Part shown: positions 1 through 5,423 of the stretch, piece after piece
Position numbering within the stretch: the first letter of the stretch is position 1
How the letters are laid out: every line of letters begins with the position of its first letter
Origin: Candidatus Omnitrophota bacterium
GTDB lineage: Bacteria; Omnitrophota; Omnitrophia; Omnitrophales; Aquincolibacteriaceae
Assembly (NCBI GenBank): GCA_023246995.1
Contig: JAHFHI010000090.1
Span: forward strand, 1 to 6,138
DNA: 6,138 nucleotides
Direction: 5' to 3'
The notes under the pieces: generated by a model
The model's database searches: none
What the model saw: only the letters and a program-made list of their open reading frames with translations
What the model was told of the DNA's origin: nothing
Made by a program: the position numbers and the translations under genes

Positions 1-1
1 G

Positions 2-196
2 TTAATCGACAGTTTATACCTGTCGAGCCGAAAGAAAAAACAGTTTGGATTTTTTCCCGAGCTCGACTTCCCGCCGGAATTCAGCTTCAAAAAGGCGGTC
101 CGGTGGGGCGATCGTATCCCCGAGAAAAACATACGTTTGTATGTCCTGGAAAAACTCAAAGCAATCGAGGCATCCGTAAAAAATAAACAGAATTAG
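2..196 (+). CDS. C-terminal end of an unrecognised protein (5' end outside window)
   Basis: An open frame enters from the left edge and ends at TAG 194-196, giving 64 residues without a stop. It has no internal ATG, so the start lies outside the window. The peptide looks like genuine protein: an aromatic/proline stretch (FGFFPELDFPPEF, about residues 15-27 of the visible part), then a basic amphipathic region ending in what looks like a long helix (IRLYVLEKLKAIEASVKNK). No catalytic motif, signal peptide or membrane segment is visible, and I do not recognise the family. The opposite-strand frame over the same bases has a less protein-like composition. The following HTH gene begins 42 bases downstream on the same strand, so the two may be co-transcribed. 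A toxin, nuclease or other accessory protein paired with the HTH protein is possible from context only. Confidence 0.55.
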   Translation, partial: LIDSLYLSSRKKKQFGFFPELDFPPEFSFKKAVRWGDRIPEKNIRLYVLEKLKAIEASVKNKQN

Positions 197-224
197 CCGG
201 CACACAGCTATCAAGTAAAGCGAT

Positions 225-230
225 AGGAGG
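225..230 (+). promoter_or_regulatory. Strong Shine-Dalgarno AGGAGG serving ATG 239
   Basis: AGGAGG lies 8 bases before ATG 239-241, an ideal spacing. This ATG opens a frame that ends after 11 codons (TAA 272-274), whereas the long HTH reading frame is in another phase. The site therefore points to ATG 239 as the true initiation codon of the HTH gene, with the frame lost shortly after. Confidence 0.6.
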
Positions 231-238
231 CGATACCT

Positions 239-274
239 ATGAACGATTTTAAAAAAGGATTTGGTTCTTCGTAA
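239..274 (+). other. Short 11-codon ORF; probable frameshifted start of the HTH gene, or a leader peptide
   Basis: ATG 239 with a perfect ribosome binding site encodes MNDFKKGFGSS and then stops at TAA 272-274. It overlaps the long HTH frame, which is open from just after TGA 240-242 and has its first conventional start at TTG 261. Removing one base near the A6 run (251-256) joins the two into MNDFKKDLVLRNKQDE..., a natural-looking N-terminus for a 139-residue protein. The candidate explanations are a one-base indel in the genome or assembly, a recoding event (a +1 shift would be needed; the A-run would favour a -1 shift, which leads to an early stop), or a translated leader coupled to the TTG start. 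Confidence 0.5.
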
Positions 275-659
275 CAAACAGGATGAAGTAATTGCGGTTT
301 ATCCTTACGGAAGCGAGGAGTGGCAAAGGTTTGAAAAATTTCTGGAAATCGTTGCAGAAGCGGATAAGTTATTTTTAGAAAAGTTACTGAAGGCCGGGGA
401 ACAGCAAAAGCAGTCGATAGACGGCCAGATTGAAGATTGTGATAAGAAAGTTTTCCGCAGGGTTGTCAAGAGGTCGGCTAAACGATACAATCTGACACAG
501 ACGGCGCGAGTTTTAGGGATTCATCGGCAGACCTTGTATTACTGGATAAAGAAGGGTTGGATTAAGCCACAACGCGATTACCGGCATTATCCCGTTTTTA
601 CAGTTTTAGACATTGAAAATATGATTAAGTGGAAAAATACGATAAGAACAGCAGGTTAG
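261..659 (+). CDS. Small helix-turn-helix DNA-binding protein (Fis-type HTH followed by MerR/excisionase-like segment)
   Basis: The protein has 132 residues from TTG 261. Residues 1-20 are short and polar. Residues 20-70 are strongly helical and charged, possibly a coiled coil or dimerisation helix. A clear helix-turn-helix follows at about 72-101, with the recognition-helix region VLGIHRQTLYYWIKKGWI resembling Fis-type HTH_8 and MerR/excisionase HTHs. The segment after it (about 104-126, ending in TVLDIENMIKWKN) resembles the wing and next helix of MerR/excisionase-type domains. It is probably a cytoplasmic transcription regulator or an accessory-element control protein; its target is unknown. 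TTG 261 has no usable ribosome binding site (AGGA 256-259 is one base away), while a strong site serves ATG 239 in another phase. The real protein is therefore probably 139 residues starting at 239, with an indel near 251-258. The gene is AT-richer than the genes that follow. Confidence 0.7.
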   Translation: MVLRNKQDEVIAVYPYGSEEWQRFEKFLEIVAEADKLFLEKLLKAGEQQKQSIDGQIEDCDKKVFRRVVKRSAKRYNLTQTARVLGIHRQTLYYWIKKGWIKPQRDYRHYPVFTVLDIENMIKWKNTIRTAG

Positions 660-683
660 TGTCATATACGTTCATCGGGTTAG

Positions 684-724
684 ACAGTTTTATACGCTCT
701 ATTAAGGACAGATTTAAAAACTGT
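684..724. repeat. 8-bp inverted repeat in the spacer upstream of miaB
   Basis: ACAGTTTT at 684-691 is the exact reverse complement of AAAACTGT at 717-724, separated by 25 bases. It lies in the AT-rich gap between the HTH stop (659) and miaB. The 3' arm abuts the miaB start region. It could be a protein-binding site or a weak hairpin in the mRNA leader. The arms are A/T-rich and the loop is long, so it does not look like a rho-independent terminator. No convincing -35/-10 pair was found here. Confidence 0.35.
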
Positions 725-732
725 AATTGATT

Positions 733-2190
733 ATGGAAAAACAAGTTATGAAATTAAAAGTTGCGATCAAGTCCTTCGGCTGTCAGATGAATGTTTATGA
801 CAGCGAAGTGGCGAGGGGTTTTTTGTCCGATGCGGGGTTTGAGATTTATTCCGAGTCTGAAGAGTCCCTCCCCGCGCCCTCTGCCGCCCAGGGGGGCGGG
901 GGGGAGGAAAACGCGGATGTAATTCTCATGAATACCTGCTCCGTGCGCGAGCACGCCGAAGAAAGGGTGTATGGGCGCCTCGGCATGCTTGGAAAGGTAA
1001 AAAAGACTAAGCCTGACTTGATCGTCGGCCTTATGGGATGCATGGTTGAGGAGCACCGGGAAAAACTTTTCAAGCGTTTTCCGCAGCTTGATTTTATGAT
1101 CGGCACGCGCAACATCAAAGAACTTCCGGGATTGATCGAGGAGGTCCGCAAGAATCGCCGCCAGGTCGCGCAAATCAGGCAGGATGGTCTTTCCATTGAG
1201 TATAGCGATCTTGCCAAGCGTTCGAGCCCTCATCAGGCGTGGCTCCCCATCATGACGGGCTGCGACAAAGTCTGCACCTTTTGCATTGTTCCCATCACCC
1301 GCGGCGCGGAAGTCTCCATGCCGGCCCGTGAAGTTTACCGCGAAGCAAGCCGTCTGGCGGCCGATGGCGTGAAATGGGTGACCCTCTTGGGACAGAATGT
1401 GAACTCCTACCGGGGAAACCCCTCCGCCCGCGCGGCTTCTTTCGAAGGGGCCGGAGATGGAGGAAAAGTTTTAATCGCGGACGGGAAGGGTGAGATTACG
1501 TTTCCGCGTCTTCTTGAAATGCTTTGTGAAATCGAAGGCCTAAAACGCATTTCTTTTACGACTTCACATCCGCATGACGCGACCGAGGATTTATTTCAGG
1601 TGATCCGTCGCAATCCCAAAATATCCCGCCGTTTTCATCTCCCGCTTCAATCCGGCTCCGACCGGATTTTGAAACGCATGAAGCGTCTCCATACCTACGA
1701 TGAATATTTGGCCAGCATCCGGCGTTTACGGGAGCTTGTCCCCGATATTTCGATTACGACCGATATCATTGCCGGATTTTCCGGGGAAACCGAGGAGGAC
1801 CATCTCACGACGCTCCGCGCGTTTGAGGAAATCCGTTACGACGCGGCGTATATCTATAAATATTCCGTACGTCCCGGAACGCCGGCCGCGAAACTTTCCG
1901 ATGACGTCCCGCAGGAGATCAAGGCGCGGCGCAACGCGGAGCTGCTTGATTTGCAGAAGAAAATTTCCCGGGAAAACGCTCAGAAATGGATCGGCCGTGA
2001 GGTCACGGTTTTTGCGGAAGCGGTAACCGCCAAAAAAACCGGGCAAATTCTGGGATCCACGGTTCAGGACAAGAAAGTGGTTTTTGAAGGGCCCGCCGGT
2101 CTCGTGGGGACCTTTCAGGAAATCAGGATTACGGGACTTCGAAACGACGCTTTTTCCGGGGAAATTGTTACCGCCCCGGCCCTTCTTTAA
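733..2190 (+). CDS. miaB: tRNA-2-methylthio-N6-dimethylallyladenosine synthase MiaB
   Basis: MiaB is a radical-SAM methylthiotransferase that adds a methylthio group to i6A37 of tRNAs reading UNN codons, in the cytoplasm. From ATG 733 the product has 485 residues, somewhat long for the family. The N-terminal UPF0004 domain carries the cysteines of the auxiliary [4Fe-4S] cluster: C17 (SFGCQMN), C69 (NTCSVRE) and C103 (MGCMVEE). The radical-SAM motif CxxxCxxC is C177-C181-C184. LGQNVNSY, typical of MiaB, follows, and a C-terminal TRAM domain occupies about the last 60 residues. Two segments are extra relative to typical MiaB: residues 45-59 (GC-rich repeat-derived, see repeat entry) and about 229-253 (Gly/Ala-rich, after SYRG). 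All key cysteines are kept, so activity is plausible. Possible starts are TTG 727, ATG 733 and ATG 748; 748 gives the usual family N-terminus (MKLKVAIKSFGCQMN), but none has a good ribosome binding site. nnrE follows after 10 bases. Confidence 0.95.
   Translation: MEKQVMKLKVAIKSFGCQMNVYDSEVARGFLSDAGFEIYSESEESLPAPSAAQGGGGEENADVILMNTCSVREHAEERVYGRLGMLGKVKKTKPDLIVGLMGCMVEEHREKLFKRFPQLDFMIGTRNIKELPGLIEEVRKNRRQVAQIRQDGLSIEYSDLAKRSSPHQAWLPIMTGCDKVCTFCIVPITRGAEVSMPAREVYREASRLAADGVKWVTLLGQNVNSYRGNPSARAASFEGAGDGGKVLIADGKGEITFPRLLEMLCEIEGLKRISFTTSHPHDATEDLFQVIRRNPKISRRFHLPLQSGSDRILKRMKRLHTYDEYLASIRRLRELVPDISITTDIIAGFSGETEEDHLTTLRAFEEIRYDAAYIYKYSVRPGTPAAKLSDDVPQEIKARRNAELLDLQKKISRENAQKWIGREVTVFAEAVTAKKTGQILGSTVQDKKVVFEGPAGLVGTFQEIRITGLRNDAFSGEIVTAPALL
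865..908. repeat. GC-rich imperfect palindrome inserted in frame within miaB
   Basis: The + strand shows a C-rich arm (TCCCTCCCC, 865-873), then CCGCCC (884-889), a short AGGG loop, GGGCGG (894-899) and a G-rich arm ending GGGGAGGA (901-908), so the block can fold into an imperfect hairpin. Its antisense translation reads PPAPLGGRGRGEGL, a peptide typical of dispersed GC-rich repeats in many bacterial genomes (family resemblance recalled, not searched). In the miaB frame it encodes SLPAPSAAQGGGGEE (residues 45-59), exactly where MiaB homologues have a short surface loop before the ADVILMNTC strand. Confidence 0.5.
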
Positions 2191-2200
2191 AAAAATACGT

Positions 2201-2857
2201 ATGAAATCCGTCAGTGCCGCTGAAATGCAGGCCCTTGACCGCCGCGCGACCGAAGAGTTCGGTATCCCGAGCCTCCTTTTAATGGAAAACGCGGGTCGCG
2301 GAGCCGCGGAGTTAGCTTTTAAAGCTGCCAAAGGCGCGCGCATCCTGGTTGTTTGCGGCAAAGGGAACAACGGGGGCGATGGTTTTGTGGCGGCGCGCCA
2401 TCTTTTTAACCGGGGCCTCTCTGTGAGGATCCTGCTTGCCCCGCCCATCGCGGAACTCAAAGGTGACGCCGCGCTTAATTTTTCAATCGCTTCCAAGATG
2501 CATATTCCAATCACGCTGCTCGAGGATGAAATTGCCGGGAAGAGGCTTGCGGCATCCCTTGTGGGGGCTGATTTTTTGGTGGACGCTATTTTCGGAATTG
2601 GTTTGAGCTCCGCTGTTTTAGGGGTTTACGAGACGTTGATTCAAACGATGAATCAGTCCGGGCGCCCGATCCTGGCCATGGACATTCCTTCGGGGCTTGA
2701 TTCAGATGACGGCTCGGTGCATGGGATTGCGGTCAAGGCGTCGATCACTGCAGCCATGGGCATGGCCAAGCACGGCCATTTCCGGGGGAAGGGTCCGGTT
2801 TATACCGGGCAACTGGCTGTCGTGGATATCGGCCTGCCGCGTCCGCTTCTGGCCTGA
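2201..2857 (+). CDS. nnrE: NAD(P)H-hydrate epimerase NnrE (YjeF N-terminal domain), stand-alone
   Basis: This is a cytoplasmic repair enzyme that interconverts the R and S epimers of hydrated NAD(P)H so that the partner dehydratase NnrD can restore NAD(P)H. It has 218 residues, the size of an epimerase domain alone. Many bacteria carry a YjeF fusion of about 500 residues, and the C-terminal NnrD kinase-like domain is absent here. Family motifs are present in order: LLLMENAGRGAAE (about 25-37), the dinucleotide loop GKGNNGGDGFVAARHL (53-68), DAIFGIGL (128-135) and DIPSGLDSDDG starting at D161. ATG 2201 was chosen because it begins the family-typical MKSVSAAEMQALDRRA; the frame extends upstream to 2084, but that part overlaps the end of miaB and looks non-coding. 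No clear ribosome binding site precedes it, so translation may depend on coupling with miaB, which ends 10 bases earlier. Confidence 0.9.
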   Translation: MKSVSAAEMQALDRRATEEFGIPSLLLMENAGRGAAELAFKAAKGARILVVCGKGNNGGDGFVAARHLFNRGLSVRILLAPPIAELKGDAALNFSIASKMHIPITLLEDEIAGKRLAASLVGADFLVDAIFGIGLSSAVLGVYETLIQTMNQSGRPILAMDIPSGLDSDDGSVHGIAVKASITAAMGMAKHGHFRGKGPVYTGQLAVVDIGLPRPLLA

Positions 2858-2899
2858 TTTTTGTTTCTTTCCGGATCCGCGCATGACTTTCCCCAGTAG

Positions 2900-2914
2900 G
2901 CCCTGCCATAGGGC
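2900..2914. repeat. Small GC hairpin after nnrE, possible weak terminator
   Basis: GCCCT (2900-2904) and AGGGC (2910-2914) form a 5-bp stem with a 5-base loop, 43 bases after the nnrE stop. No U-run follows it, so it is at best a weak or factor-dependent termination or RNA-processing signal. It sits just upstream of the putative lipA promoter, where a transcription boundary would be expected. Confidence 0.25.
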
Positions 2915-2923
2915 TCTAAGTCC

Positions 2924-2952
2924 TTGACACCCAGGGGGGTTTTTGATACAAC
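2924..2952 (+). promoter_or_regulatory. Putative sigma70-type promoter for the lipA cluster
   Basis: A perfect -35 hexamer TTGACA (2924-2929) is separated by 17 bases from TACAAC (2947-2952; 4 of 6 matches to TATAAT), which is preceded by TG at 2944-2945 in the extended -10 arrangement (TGnTACAAC). Transcription would start near 2959, leaving a leader of about 50 bases before the lipA GTG. It is placed where a promoter is expected, in the only sizeable gap in the GC-rich part of the window. It would drive lipA and probably the three genes after it, all separated by short gaps. No operator for a known regulator was recognised. Confidence 0.55.
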
Positions 2953-3012
2953 CGCCCATCCTGTATTCGGATAGGCAATTTTAACGGACTCCTATTTTTT
3001 GAGGTAAGCGGC

Positions 3013-3891
3013 GTGATCGAAGTAGCCAAAAGACGGTTTCCGGATTGGATGAGGAGAGCTCTTCCGACCCGGCCCGCCCTTCAGACCCACGAAATCCTGA
3101 ACCGTTTTCGTCTTAACACGGTCTGTGAATCCGCGCTTTGCCCTAACCGGAGCGAATGTTACAGCCGCAACACCGCGACTTTTATGATCCTGGGCAATGT
3201 TTGCACGCGCCGCTGCGGTTTTTGCGCGATTGAAAGCGGCCGGCCCGAACCGGTAGAAGCCGATGAGCCCCAAAGGGTGGCGCGCGCGGCTGAAGAGCTT
3301 GGCCTGGAGTATGTGGTCATTACGTCGGTCGCCCGGGATGAAATGCCAGATGAAGGGGCCGGACATTTTGCCCGCACCGTTCGGGCGGTAAAAGAAACAA
3401 TTCCCGGGGTGAGAGTCGAAGTTTTAACTCCGGATTTTCATGCCCGGCCGGAATTGATCGGTCTTGTTGTCGAAGCCGGGCCCGAGGTTTATAATCACAA
3501 TCTGGAAACGGTGGAGCGTTTGCAAAAGGCCGTGCGGCCGCAGGCCTCATACGCGCGAACACTTGAAGTGATGCGCGTGATCAAAAGCCTTGCTCCGGGG
3601 ATAAAAACAAAAAGCGGTCTCATGCTCGGGCTCGGCGAGAAGCGCGAGGAAGTCTACCGGGCGGCACGTGATCTCCGAAATGCGGGATGCGAAATTTTGA
3701 CGCTGGGTCAGTATTTGGCCCCTTCGACGGACCATCTTCCGGTTTTGGAGTTTTTATCGCCTGAAGACTTCAGCGCGATGGCCGAAGATCTTAAACCCCT
3801 CGGATTTCTGGAGGTTTTTGCGGGGCCGTATGTGCGCAGTTCGTATCACGCCGGCGAAACTTTTTTAAACGCAGCAGCGGGAGAATTTTGA
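3013..3891 (+). CDS. lipA: Lipoyl synthase LipA
   Basis: LipA is a radical-SAM enzyme that inserts two sulfur atoms into protein-bound octanoyl groups to make the lipoyl cofactor of 2-oxoacid dehydrogenases and GcvH, in the cytoplasm. The product has 292 residues, normal for the family. The LipA-specific auxiliary cluster motif CxxxxCxxxxxC is C38-C43-C49 (CESALCPNRSEC), and the radical-SAM CxxxCxxC is C64-C68-C71 (CTRRCGFC). EVYNHNLETV is the expected mid-domain motif, and RSSYH (275-279) supplies the conserved serine that ligates the auxiliary cluster. All key residues are present. The start is GTG 3013, supported by GAGGT at 3001-3005 (7-base spacing) and by the family-typical N-terminus. 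No lipB, lplA or lipoate-requiring enzyme complex is visible next to it; instead a lipoyl-like domain lacking the target lysine follows about 20 bases later. Confidence 0.96.
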   Translation: MIEVAKRRFPDWMRRALPTRPALQTHEILNRFRLNTVCESALCPNRSECYSRNTATFMILGNVCTRRCGFCAIESGRPEPVEADEPQRVARAAEELGLEYVVITSVARDEMPDEGAGHFARTVRAVKETIPGVRVEVLTPDFHARPELIGLVVEAGPEVYNHNLETVERLQKAVRPQASYARTLEVMRVIKSLAPGIKTKSGLMLGLGEKREEVYRAARDLRNAGCEILTLGQYLAPSTDHLPVLEFLSPEDFSAMAEDLKPLGFLEVFAGPYVRSSYHAGETFLNAAAGEF

Positions 3892-3894
3892 AAA

Positions 3895-3900
3895 CGGAGG
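3895..3900 (+). promoter_or_regulatory. Ribosome binding site CGGAGG for the lipoyl-like gene
   Basis: CGGAGG lies just after the lipA stop. It is 11 bases from ATG 3912, 2 bases from ATG 3903, and downstream of TTG 3888. It therefore favours ATG 3912 as the start, which also matches the beginning of the lipoyl fold (MVEIVLEGLG). Confidence 0.5.
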
Positions 3901-3911
3901 CAATGTTTGCA

Positions 3912-4187
3912 ATGGTCGAAATCGTACTTGAGGGTTTGGGCGCTCATGTGGAAGAAGCAACAATCCAGACGTGGTTTGTCGAAGAAGGCGATGTGGTGAG
4001 CGAAGGCGACGATTTAGTCGAGCTCGCGACCGAAGAGGGAACCGTTACGATTCATGCCCCAGCCACGGGAATTCTCGCCGAGGTTTATTATGACGAAGGC
4101 GAGGTTGTGGCGAAGGGCGAGACCCTTTGCACGGTCGATAACGAAGAGTCGGAATCCGACGAAGATGAAGATGGCCATGAAGAGTAG
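3912..4187 (+). CDS. Stand-alone lipoyl/biotinyl-attachment-like domain protein lacking the modifiable lysine
   Basis: The protein has 91 residues from ATG 3912; TTG 3888 and ATG 3903 are in-frame alternatives. Residues 1-76 align without gaps to the lipoyl domain of dehydrogenase E2 subunits: the IVLEGLG strand, EEATIQTWFVEEGDVVSEGD, LVELATEEGTVTIHAPATG, then ILAEVYYDEGEVVAKGETLCTVD. At the beta-turn where E2 domains have D-K-A, with lysine carrying lipoate, this protein has E41-E42-G43. Its only lysine from this start is K68, in the last hairpin, not at the attachment turn. The tail (about 77-91) is almost entirely acidic (NEESESDEDEDGHEE) and probably disordered. No GcvH-type ESVKA motif, membrane segment or second domain is present. 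It lies between lipA and an aminotransferase. It may be a degenerate carrier, a lipoyl-fold scaffold or binding partner, or a regulator of lipoate enzymes. The fold is confident; the function is unknown. Confidence 0.8.
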   Translation: MVEIVLEGLGAHVEEATIQTWFVEEGDVVSEGDDLVELATEEGTVTIHAPATGILAEVYYDEGEVVAKGETLCTVDNEESESDEDEDGHEE

Positions 4188-4198
4188 TCCGAACAACC

Positions 4199-4212
4199 GC
4201 CCGAACCCGGGC
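4199..4212. repeat. Small hairpin in the gap before the aminotransferase
   Basis: GCCCG (4199-4203), loop AACC and CGGGC (4208-4212) form a 5-bp stem in the 43-base gap, immediately before the AGGAG ribosome binding site (4217-4221) of the next gene. It could slightly tune translation or mRNA stability. There is no U-run, so it is not a terminator. Confidence 0.25.
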
Positions 4213-4230
4213 CCAAAGGAGTTATAAGCC

Positions 4231-5421
4231 ATGCCGATGCATGAAGCCAACCGCATGCTGCGGCTGCCGCCCTATCTTTTTACGATTGTTGACGGTTGGA
4301 AGCGCGAGATGCGCGCCAAAGGTGTTGACGTGATTGATTTCAGCATGGGCAACCCCGACGCCGAACCACCCGCGCACGTGGTCGCGGCCATGCGCGACGC
4401 GCTCAAGATCAAGGGCATTCACCGTTATTCCAAGTGGGACGAACAGATTGAAAAGGATCTGCGCCGCGCCATCGCTTCCTGGTATATGGGCCGCTTCGGT
4501 GTCGAGCTTGACCCCGACAGCGAGGTCCTGCCGCTGATCGGTTCCAAAGAGGGGATCGCGCACCTTTCCCTGGCGTTTCTGAATAATGACGACCTCGCGC
4601 TTGTGCCTTCCCCGGCTTACCCGGTGCATTTTAACGGCGTCATCATGGCCGGCGGGATTCTTTATAATATTCCCCTGCGCGAGGAAAATAATTATCTGCC
4701 GGACCTTCAGGCGATTCCGCGGGAAACTACACGGCATTCCAAACTCATGTTTTTGAGCTACCCGCACAACCCGACCACGGCGACCTGCGATCTCGAGTTT
4801 TTCAATAAGGCCGTGCATTGGGGACAGGATAAAGACATTATCATCGGTCACGATCTGACCTATTCGGACTTTGTCTACAAAGGCAAGCGCGCGCACAGTA
4901 TTTTTGAAGCCAAAAACGCGCGGAAGTTTTGCGTGGAGTTTCACACGCTTTCCAAATCCTACAGCATGGCCGGATGGCGGATCGCATTTGCGGTCGGCAA
5001 CAAGACGATTCTCTCGAGCCTGGCCAAGACTAAAAGCTATGTGGATTTCGGCATTTTCCGCGCCGTTCAGGTGGCCGCTACCGCGGCGCTGACGGGCCCG
5101 CAGACTTATGTGAAGAAACTTGCCGAAGAGTATAAGGAGCGGATCGATTATTTCGTGCCGGGGTTGAACAAAATCGGTTGGCCGACCAAATCACCCGCCG
5201 CGACTTTCTACATCTGGTGCAAAATCCCGGCGGCTTTCAGCGCGCTTACCTCCATGGAGTTTACGGAGCTCCTTTTGAGGGAAACGGGAGTCGCCGTCGC
5301 GCCCGGCACGGGTTTCGGCGAGATGGGGGAAGGCTATATTCGTTTTGCCATGGTTCTTCCCACGCCGCGCATGAAGCTTGCGCTGGAACGAATTCAGGGC
5401 TTTCTAAGCCGCAAAGTCTGA
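4231..5421 (+). CDS. Class I/II PLP-dependent aminotransferase, AlaC / LL-diaminopimelate aminotransferase-like
   Basis: The protein is a 396-residue fold-type I aminotransferase, full length for the family. Visible PLP-site residues are N180 in YPHNPT, D208 and Y211 in GHDLTYSD, the Schiff-base lysine K242 in TLSKSYSMAGWR, and the substrate-carboxylate arginine R371 in GYIRFAMV. The N-terminal IDFSMGNPDAEPP and the run KTKSYVDFGIFRAVQVAA closely resemble E. coli AlaC (glutamate-pyruvate transaminase) and the related DapL-like group. Likely reactions are alanine/2-oxoglutarate transamination or LL-diaminopimelate formation for lysine and peptidoglycan; the sequence alone does not decide. ATG 4231 is well supported by AGGAG at 4217-4221 (9-base spacing). 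murI begins two bases after the stop, so a role in cell-wall precursor supply is plausible. Dapdiamine specificity is an inference from family and neighbour only. Confidence 0.9.
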   Translation: MPMHEANRMLRLPPYLFTIVDGWKREMRAKGVDVIDFSMGNPDAEPPAHVVAAMRDALKIKGIHRYSKWDEQIEKDLRRAIASWYMGRFGVELDPDSEVLPLIGSKEGIAHLSLAFLNNDDLALVPSPAYPVHFNGVIMAGGILYNIPLREENNYLPDLQAIPRETTRHSKLMFLSYPHNPTTATCDLEFFNKAVHWGQDKDIIIGHDLTYSDFVYKGKRAHSIFEAKNARKFCVEFHTLSKSYSMAGWRIAFAVGNKTILSSLAKTKSYVDFGIFRAVQVAATAALTGPQTYVKKLAEEYKERIDYFVPGLNKIGWPTKSPAATFYIWCKIPAAFSALTSMEFTELLLRETGVAVAPGTGFGEMGEGYIRFAMVLPTPRMKLALERIQGFLSRKV

Positions 5422-5423
5422 CC

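Noticed and set aside
251..256. A6 run as a -1 programmed frameshift site
   Set aside because: A -1 shift leads to an early stop near 289-291; joining the HTH frame needs +1 (or loss of one base), so the classic AAAAAAG mechanism does not fit.
754..1233. Long minus-strand open frame opposite miaB
   Set aside because: It is the antisense of a fully supported gene; its PLGGRGRGEGL stretch comes from the GC-rich palindrome, not from a protein family.
2084..2200. N-terminal extension of nnrE from an upstream ATG
   Set aside because: It lies inside the miaB TRAM-domain coding sequence, and the family-typical N-terminus begins at ATG 2201.
1726..2514. 262-codon minus-strand open frame across miaB and nnrE
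   Set aside because: It crosses two well-supported genes, has no recognisable domain, and is explained by GC-rich codon positions.
2929..2944. ACCC-AGGG-GGGT stem followed by T-run as a terminator for miaB-nnrE
   Set aside because: The stem is only 4 bp, it overlaps the promoter spacer, and the T-run is short (five).
3912..4187. Small protein as glycine cleavage H protein or biotin carrier
   Set aside because: It is shorter than GcvH (about 125 residues), lacks the ESVKA motif, and lacks the biotin A/V-M-K-M motif; the E2-type lipoyl domain is the best match despite the missing lysine.
4222..4944. 240-codon minus-strand open frame opposite the aminotransferase
   Set aside because: The + strand carries a complete set of PLP-enzyme motifs; the antisense product matches nothing I recognise.
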